Origin: CAZZCN01 sp964652975 | GTDB taxonomy: Bacteria > Bacillota > Clostridia > Saccharofermentanales > UBA5734 | Reading direction: 5' to 3' | Length of the DNA stretch: 8,727 nucleotides | Assembly: GCA_964652975.1 (NCBI GenBank) | Contig: CAZZCN010000100.1 | Location: 1 to 8,727, forward strand | In this document: one piece after another, positions 1 to 4,829 of the stretch | Numbering within the stretch: the first letter of the stretch is position 1 | Layout: the number at the start of each line of letters is the position of its first letter | Position numbers and translations under genes: made by a program | The notes under the pieces: model-generated | What the model saw: the letters and a program-made list of their open reading frames with translations, nothing else | Database searches by the model: none | Told to the model about the DNA's origin: nothing

Positions 1-95
1 ATATAGTTTCTGCTTGTAGGTATGTCATATGCAAAAGTGCTGACAGGCAGTAAAATGAATACTATGACACATAACAATACAATTCTTTTAAGCAT
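1..95 (-). CDS. Start of an exported protein, cut by the window edge
   Basis: An ATG at 95 opens a frame of 31 codons that runs off the left edge. The product begins MLKRIVLLCVIVFILLPVST and continues FAYDIPTSRNY. It has two basic residues at positions 3-4, a hydrophobic core at about 5-16, and a signal peptidase I-like site after Thr-Phe-Ala (residue 22), so the protein is probably secreted. A strong GGAAGGGAG ribosome site sits 7 nt upstream, and the gene starts 29 nt after the stop of the upstream permease, so it should belong to the same operon. Cys9 lies in the middle of the hydrophobic core and is not a lipobox. Too little remains to assign a family. The mature start loosely recalls secreted NHL-repeat proteins that I associate with such transporter operons, but that is a guess. 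Confidence 0.72.
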   Translation of the reverse strand, partial: MLKRIVLLCVIVFILLPVSTFAYDIPTSRNY

Positions 96-102
96 TCCCG
101 TT

Positions 103-111
103 CTCCCTTCC
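103..111 (-). promoter_or_regulatory. Ribosome binding site of the left-edge exported gene
   Basis: GGAAGGGAG lies 7 nt before the ATG at 95. It is the main support for calling the short, edge-truncated frame a real gene. The same nine bases with the same 7-nt spacer precede the permease gene just upstream. Confidence 0.75.
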
Positions 112-124
112 GTAATAATATCTA

Positions 125-994
125 TCAGTCCTTCATTCCGCTAGCAGACATTGTTTCGATAATATTTGACTGTGAAACAATAAATATGGTGAGCGGAACT
201 ATCATCATAAAAACCGATATTGCAGCAGCAACACCTGCCCTGGCTATACCTGCCGCCGCTATCTGCCCCATGGCATAAGGCAGTGTTTTCAACTGTTCAC
301 TATAAATGTATGGTGTATTACCCATATTCCAAAGCGACTGCACCGTGAATATCATTAAAGTAAGCCATGCAGGCTTTACCATGGGCATGACAATTTTAAA
401 GAATTTCGCCAATTCGCTGGCGCCATCCATTTCTGCGCTCTCAAGAACAGCCGGGTGAACAGTCTGTTCCATAAACTGCTTCATGAGAAAAAAGCCCAGG
501 GACATTGCTAGCGCCGGAAGAATAACAGCACCGTAACTATCAAGAAGTTTAAGTTTTGATATTATGATAAATGCCGGAATTGCAGTCACCACACCGCTGA
601 ACATAAGCGATGTACGTACCAGCACAAAAAATCCGTTTGAACCGGGGAACCTGTACATTGCAACAGGATATGCACAAAGGGAGGCGATCAGTATATGCCC
701 GGCTGTTCCTGCGAATGTAATGAAAACAGTATTGAACAGGTATCTTGAGAAAGGCGCCCAGGATGACGACATCAAATTGAACAGATCCTTGTAATTATTC
801 AGAGTCGGGTTGTTAACAAAAAATCTCGGCGGAAAAATCCACAACTCGTTGTTTGGTTTCAAAGACTGGGACACGGCATAAACCATAGGCAGCATCATCA
901 CAGAAGCCATAAACAGCAGGTAAACGATCAACACAACATCGCCGCCAATCGACCTTGATACCCTTTTTTTAATTAACAGGTCCTTTATAGCCAC
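125..994 (-). CDS. Sugar ABC transporter permease, MalG/UgpE/LplC type
   Basis: This is an integral membrane subunit of a CUT1-type carbohydrate ABC importer and should pair with the permease encoded just upstream. The 289 residues match the usual family length. Hydrophobic segments sit at about 18-40, 87-110, 122-145, 153-172, 208-224 and 255-275, consistent with six membrane helices. The cytoplasmic EAA loop that contacts the ATPase is clear at about 185-207 (ESAEMDG, then KIVMPMVKP). The C-terminus, IIETMSASGMKD, is typical of the MalG-side subunit in Gram-positive LplC-like systems. The start is GTG at 994; the next in-frame ATG (residue 29) would cut into the first helix. A strong ribosome site overlaps the stop of the preceding gene, which suggests coupled translation. 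The substrate is not evident from the sequence. Confidence 0.95.
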   Translation of the reverse strand: MAIKDLLIKKRVSRSIGGDVVLIVYLLFMASVMMLPMVYAVSQSLKPNNELWIFPPRFFVNNPTLNNYKDLFNLMSSSWAPFSRYLFNTVFITFAGTAGHILIASLCAYPVAMYRFPGSNGFFVLVRTSLMFSGVVTAIPAFIIISKLKLLDSYGAVILPALAMSLGFFLMKQFMEQTVHPAVLESAEMDGASELAKFFKIVMPMVKPAWLTLMIFTVQSLWNMGNTPYIYSEQLKTLPYAMGQIAAAGIARAGVAAAISVFMMIVPLTIFIVSQSNIIETMSASGMKD

Positions 995-1001
995 AAAACT
1001 A

Positions 1002-1010
1002 CTCCCTTCC
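1002..1010 (-). promoter_or_regulatory. Ribosome binding site fixing the GTG start at 994
   Basis: GGAAGGGAG ends 7 nt before the GTG codon. Its first G is the last base of the TAG stop of the upstream permease (1010-1012). This supports the GTG start and suggests ribosomes finishing the first permease restart on the second, which would keep the two subunits at similar levels. Confidence 0.75.
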
Positions 1011-1957
1011 TAAGTTCCAAACTTGTGAATAAGTTTTTGAACAAGCATATTGCTTCCAAGCATCAAAAAGAACAGTACAGTTGCAATCGCGCAGGCATAT
1101 CCCATTTCGTATCTTATGGTGCCGTAGTCCACCAGATGGTTCATCAAAGTATGAGCCGCATATCCGGCGCTTGGGAATCCGCAAAGAGCTGTTACAACTT
1201 CGCCTACTGAAAAAGCCGCTGTTATGCTTATAACAGCACCGAATATCAATTGAGGCCGCATAAGCGGTAATGTTACATACCAGAGTTCCTGCCAGCGGTT
1301 TTTGACACCGTCTATGGCGGATGCCTCATAGTACTGTTTATCTATGCCCTGAAATCCTGCGATAAATGACAAAAAAGTCGTTCCGAGGCTCATCCAGAGA
1401 CTTACAGTCAATATAAGCGGCATCATATAGCTTGGATTCTGAAAAAACACTATCGGTTCGGAAATAAATCCGAGATTGATCAGGGTGCCGTTTACAAGAG
1501 CGTTCGCATCACCGCTGAAAAAAAATGTCCAGACGGTCAGCATACCGCCAGCCAGGGACGGAGCAAAGAAAATAATTGTAAAAACAACCCTCATCAGCCT
1601 GGAAAGCTCATTTATCAGCCAGGCAAAAAAGAATGAGAGGATATATCCGCCCGGTCCTACAATACAAGCTATGTTGATGGTGTTCTTTAACGACACCAAA
1701 AATATATCGTCATTTAAAAACAGCTTGGAATAATTGCTTATACCTATCGGTCTGGGTGCTTCCAGAATGTTAAATGACGTAAAACTCAGATATATTGCAA
1801 TTGCGACAGGCAGCAACACGAAAAGACAGAATAGTATTGCAAAAGGAGCCATAAAAAGATAATGCGTCCTGTGCTTTTTTATCAGCCATACTTTGTATTT
1901 AACATCTTGTTTTATCTTTTCCTTGATTTTTCTTTTCGGAGCTAATTTTTCAATCAT
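1010..1957 (-). CDS. Sugar ABC transporter permease, MalF/UgpA/LplB type
   Basis: This is the first of two membrane subunits of a CUT1-type carbohydrate importer. It has 315 residues. A highly basic cytoplasmic N-terminus (residues 1-31) precedes the first helix at about 33-58. Further hydrophobic segments lie at about 90-115, 123-146, 178-203, 235-257 and 286-306. The EAA loop is at 210-235 (YEASAIDGVKN, then LPLMRPQ), the contact site for the nucleotide-binding subunit. The MalF-type periplasmic insertion of enteric bacteria is absent, as is normal for LplB/UgpA-like Gram-positive proteins. The ATG overlaps the TGA of the solute-binding protein gene by four bases (ATGA), a classic coupling arrangement. 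The best ribosome site, GAGAGGAG at 1972-1979, lies a rather long 14 nt upstream, which fits dependence on re-initiation. No ATPase is encoded nearby. Confidence 0.95.
   Translation of the reverse strand: MIEKLAPKRKIKEKIKQDVKYKVWLIKKHRTHYLFMAPFAILFCLFVLLPVAIAIYLSFTSFNILEAPRPIGISNYSKLFLNDDIFLVSLKNTINIACIVGPGGYILSFFFAWLINELSRLMRVVFTIIFFAPSLAGGMLTVWTFFFSGDANALVNGTLINLGFISEPIVFFQNPSYMMPLILTVSLWMSLGTTFLSFIAGFQGIDKQYYEASAIDGVKNRWQELWYVTLPLMRPQLIFGAVISITAAFSVGEVVTALCGFPSAGYAAHTLMNHLVDYGTIRYEMGYACAIATVLFFLMLGSNMLVQKLIHKFGT
1954..1957 (-). promoter_or_regulatory. ATGA stop/start overlap coupling binding protein and permease
   Basis: The TGA ending the 950-residue protein (1954-1956) and the ATG of the permease (1955-1957) share bases. 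With the Shine-Dalgarno-like GAGAGGAG at 1972-1979, inside the upstream gene's last codons, this suggests translational coupling. Confidence 0.7.
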
Positions 1958-4806
1958 TTTGAAAGTCCAAACTCCTCTCTTTTAAACTGTATCTCGTTAT
2001 TGATATCCTTGATATATTTTTTCAGCATCGTTCTTGCGTCTGTATTTGAGTTGTATACATCTTTTATGGCAAAGTCGATGTCCCTCGCGGTTATGTATCC
2101 ACCCGGTACCTCCGGAACGCCTTTAAGATATGACATTTGCAATAGCAGTGATTTCAGGTCGTTTGACTTCCATGGAAGCTTTCGAAATGCATCCGTATTT
2201 GCTGTATTATATCTTGCGGCTATGCCCATTACACTTTCCAGTTCCTTGCCGAAACGGAATTGCGGTTCGCTGTCTGTCCACCATTTTATAAAATCCCATG
2301 CCGAGTCCTTGTTTCTACTTGCGGACATGATTACGCAGCCTGCACCGGAGGCTGTGACATAATAATGAACATCCCCGTTTTCATCGATTGTTCCGGGAAC
2401 CGTTGTCATCGCCCATCTTCCTTTGATCTCAGGAGCCGATATTTGAAGCAGGTTGTAGGTTGTGTAGTCAGCAATCCCTATCGGAATCTCTCCGGTTCTG
2501 AAACGCATTTCAAAGCTGTATGCATATGGAAGTCCATAACTTGTGTACATATCCATGTAATTATTAAAGGTGTCAAGAGCGGTTTTGCTGTCAAGAGCGG
2601 TTTTTTTGCCGCCGTCCCTGTAGATTTCTCCTCCGTTTTGATAAAGGAGCATCAGGTAGGACTGGGCGCTCGCAGGCAGGGCGAAATTCATATTGAGTCG
2701 CTGGATTACAGGCAGGATATTGACGATGTCCTGCCAGGTTTTTATGTTTTCAATTTTAATACCCAGCATCTCCATTATGTCGGTTCTGTAGAACAGCATA
2801 GGGAATGAAAGGGTTTCAGGCAATGCATATGTTCCGCCCTCGTACTCATAGGCCTTGTATGAGGCAGGGATGAATCTCTTTATTATCTCCTTGTAATCAG
2901 GAAATTCCTTTAAATCAACAATCGCACTTCGCATCGCATAGTTGGCAGGTTCGCTCCCCCCCACCTGCAATGCCACATCAGGTCCAACTCCTGCAAGTGT
3001 TGCGGTCAGTATAGTCCCTGACGGAACCAGCTGAAGCCTGACCGGCAGCCCCGATTTCGATGAATATTCCTGAGTTATCAGCTGATTAAGCGCAAGCGCC
3101 TGGTCACGCCCTCCTGTAACTCCGTTTCCTATCCACACGGTAATTGCTTCCCTGGAACTGTTGTCAACAGCTGATATTACGTTGTAATCATTGAAAAACG
3201 AGTTAAAAAATCTTAATACGCCGTTTTTTATGGTGGTAAAAAAATCCGCTTCCGACCTTGGATCAGGTGCATTTTCCTCCGCCAAAAAAATATAATCCAG
3301 CAGTAAAGGCTGCGAACCTGCATTTACAATAAGATTCCCCAGAGCGCTTACATCGTCCTTGTAGCCGATGTACATACCTGGTATCTTATCGGGATTTTCC
3401 GCCATGCGGGAAAGCTTTAGTGCCAGCTGGCGCAGTCTTGATACATTTGAATCAATATTTCCTGAGAGTTTTTCCCAGTTTCCCGCAATTTGTCTAACCT
3501 TTTCCGCCTGATTTTTGAATATGGTTATCACGTTCGGCAACTGAGTCTCTATGCTGTAGGATTTGTATATGTCAGGGTTCGATCCCAAAAGTGAAAGCAG
3601 ATACCAGCTGGCGGTATTAAGTTCTGAAAGGCTCGAAGAAGCATCCACCAGGAGAGGGCTTGTATCACCGAGTACGACAGAAAGTTCGATTTCATGTTCG
3701 CCCGCGGAAAGATAGAAGTCATAAGGATTTTTATTACCCGCCCTCATTACCTGAAAGTCATTTGCAAATTCAAATGTAATATTTGAAGCTTCCTCAAATG
3801 GAATTTCTCCGTCGATACGCAGTTCCCTGGCAGGAGAAATGTCCCTTATGAAATTTTGCTTGAAGCGGAATCCTATCTGATAAAGTCCATCTTTTGGCAC
3901 GTTTATCTTATATGAAATCCATTGCCTGGAGCTTTGCCACCTTGTTCCACCGATTGTGTTCAACTTTTGCTTGTTGTAAGCATACGGCTGCGTTGCCGAG
4001 GATGAATTATCTGCCAGTGGATAAAGTGTTATGTCCGACTTTTGATAGGGGTTCTCAGCCTGATAAATGAGGATTCCGTCTTTCAATACGCCGTTTACAG
4101 GCAATCTGCCTTCGTTTTTATATTTTTTAAAAGTCTCCTCATAAGTAGCATTTAATTCCTTTTTTGAACTTAATACTATTTGGGCTATTGCCATCGGCTC
4201 ACTTAATGAATCAAGTTCGATTGTGTGTTTCCCCTTCTTGAAAGCAAAGTATAACCTGTCCCCGAAATAACCCTCTGTGTCCTTTAAATAAGTATTGCTC
4301 CATTCCAAAATCTCCTCGGCGGCAGGTCTGATGTCGTTTCCCTTTGCGTCAGCGGTTATATCTGCGCTGTCAATATAGCATCGTGAAAATTCAAGATTAT
4401 AGCATTCGGCAAAAGGGAGGTTTCCGTCTATTTTAAAGGTCCTTGCTATATTGCCTCCTGCGCCCTGAACCGGCAGGTAGAGGATTTCAATCGAATAGCT
4501 TCCATCTCTTGGTATATCCACGATCCATGATGCCGTGCTTTCGCTTTGAGTAAGCAGGACCTCTTTTGATAATATCTTATCGGTCTGCTTTGCAGTCTGC
4601 GTACCCTTTGCTATGTCAACAGCATTAATAACAATTCTTTCATTGTTAAAAACAGGTGGATTTTTAAGCAGGTAATTATAATAGCTGTCCTCGTTCGAAA
4701 AATAAGTCATCGTCCGGGACGGCTGAAAATCCTCCGCCAGAGAAGGCGGAGTCAATCCTGCTGCTATTAAAAAAACTGTCAATAAAAATGCTATTTTCTT
4801 CTTCAA
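1954..4806 (-). CDS. Secreted modular solute-binding protein with N-terminal CBM-like domains
   Basis: This 950-residue protein is about twice the usual size of a sugar-binding protein. Residues 1-24 are a signal peptide (MKKK, hydrophobic core, site after Ser-Leu-Ala) with no lipobox cysteine. Two related beta-sandwich units follow, at about 50-215 and 246-388, recalling CBM6/CBM35-like carbohydrate-binding folds; the second opens with YQAEN. Residues about 390-545 look mainly helical and match nothing I recognise. Residues about 553-945 are a family 1 (MalE-like) solute-binding domain: ITVWIGNG start, GPDVALQVGG at 608-617, YALPETLSFPMLFYRTDIMEMLGI in the hinge region (660-683), TWQDI at 690-694 and FIKWWTD at 839-845. 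It overlaps the permease gene and should feed that transporter. The start is TTG, since an in-frame stop at 4837-4839 precedes it with no ATG between. The ligand is unknown. Confidence 0.9.
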   Translation of the reverse strand: MKKKIAFLLTVFLIAAGLTPPSLAEDFQPSRTMTYFSNEDSYYNYLLKNPPVFNNERIVINAVDIAKGTQTAKQTDKILSKEVLLTQSESTASWIVDIPRDGSYSIEILYLPVQGAGGNIARTFKIDGNLPFAECYNLEFSRCYIDSADITADAKGNDIRPAAEEILEWSNTYLKDTEGYFGDRLYFAFKKGKHTIELDSLSEPMAIAQIVLSSKKELNATYEETFKKYKNEGRLPVNGVLKDGILIYQAENPYQKSDITLYPLADNSSSATQPYAYNKQKLNTIGGTRWQSSRQWISYKINVPKDGLYQIGFRFKQNFIRDISPARELRIDGEIPFEEASNITFEFANDFQVMRAGNKNPYDFYLSAGEHEIELSVVLGDTSPLLVDASSSLSELNTASWYLLSLLGSNPDIYKSYSIETQLPNVITIFKNQAEKVRQIAGNWEKLSGNIDSNVSRLRQLALKLSRMAENPDKIPGMYIGYKDDVSALGNLIVNAGSQPLLLDYIFLAEENAPDPRSEADFFTTIKNGVLRFFNSFFNDYNVISAVDNSSREAITVWIGNGVTGGRDQALALNQLITQEYSSKSGLPVRLQLVPSGTILTATLAGVGPDVALQVGGSEPANYAMRSAIVDLKEFPDYKEIIKRFIPASYKAYEYEGGTYALPETLSFPMLFYRTDIMEMLGIKIENIKTWQDIVNILPVIQRLNMNFALPASAQSYLMLLYQNGGEIYRDGGKKTALDSKTALDTFNNYMDMYTSYGLPYAYSFEMRFRTGEIPIGIADYTTYNLLQISAPEIKGRWAMTTVPGTIDENGDVHYYVTASGAGCVIMSASRNKDSAWDFIKWWTDSEPQFRFGKELESVMGIAARYNTANTDAFRKLPWKSNDLKSLLLQMSYLKGVPEVPGGYITARDIDFAIKDVYNSNTDARTMLKKYIKDINNEIQFKREEFGLSK
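2571..2606. repeat. Tandem 18-bp direct repeat inside the binding-protein gene
   Basis: Two adjacent 18-base units (2571-2588 and 2589-2606) share their first 16 bases, TGTCAAGAGCGGTTTT on the plus strand. On the coding strand they encode KTALDS followed by KTALDT (residues 735-746). The reading frame is kept. It may be a replication-slippage duplication or a chance similarity within a conserved stretch of the family. Confidence 0.8.
3172..3639 (-). other. Uncharacterised helical region of the modular binding protein
   Basis: Residues about 390-545 of the 950-residue protein lie between the beta-sandwich units and the solute-binding domain. The stretch is rich in Leu, Ala, Lys, Glu and Ser with heptad-like spacing, for example around 425-470 (IFKNQAEKVRQIAGNWEKL), and suggests a helical bundle or stalk. 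I recognise no known domain. Boundaries are approximate. Confidence 0.5.
3652..4659 (-). repeat. Two homologous beta-sandwich (CBM-like) units within one protein
   Basis: Residues about 50-215 and 246-388 of the 950-residue protein align with each other. Shared landmarks are W94-x4-P99-x-DG-x-Y104 with W296-x7-P304-x-DG-x-Y309; R122-x3-IDG-x2-PF132 with R327-x3-IDG-x2-PF337; and a late KGKHTIEL (191-198) matching SAGEHEIEL (367-375). This shows an internal duplication. The fold looks like the CBM6/CBM35 class, so glycan binding is a reasonable inference, but I cannot identify the binding residues. Confidence 0.7.
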
Positions 4807-4813
4807 ACTGCTA

Positions 4814-4820
4814 CACCACC
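4814..4820 (-). promoter_or_regulatory. Weak ribosome binding site supporting the TTG start at 4806
   Basis: GGTGGTG, one mismatch from GGAGGTG, lies 7 nt before the TTG codon and inside the 23-nt gap after the upstream stop. With the signal peptide beginning directly at TTG and an in-frame stop at 4837-4839, it decides the start. The weak site plus TTG suggest modest initiation. Confidence 0.6.
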
Positions 4821-4829
4821 AATATGATT

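Noticed and set aside
1518..1527. Poly-A run (poly-T on the coding strand) in the permease as a possible frameshift site
   Set aside because: The run simply encodes consecutive Phe codons, the frame is intact, and the protein has normal family length.
2260..2808. Plus-strand open frame of 182 codons
   Set aside because: It lies wholly opposite the solute-binding domain of the 950-residue gene, has no ribosome site I can see, and its translation has no coherent domain or signal peptide. It is a shadow frame.
1010..4806. An ATP-binding subunit for the transporter
   Set aside because: No Walker A, Walker B or LSGGQ-type motif occurs in any gene of the window. A shared MsmX-like ATPase encoded elsewhere is the usual solution, but it cannot be shown here.
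4807..4829. Promoter or terminator between the discoidin and modular binding-protein genes
   Set aside because: The gap is only 23 nt and holds a ribosome site; there is no hairpin with a T-tract and no room for a spaced -35/-10 pair.
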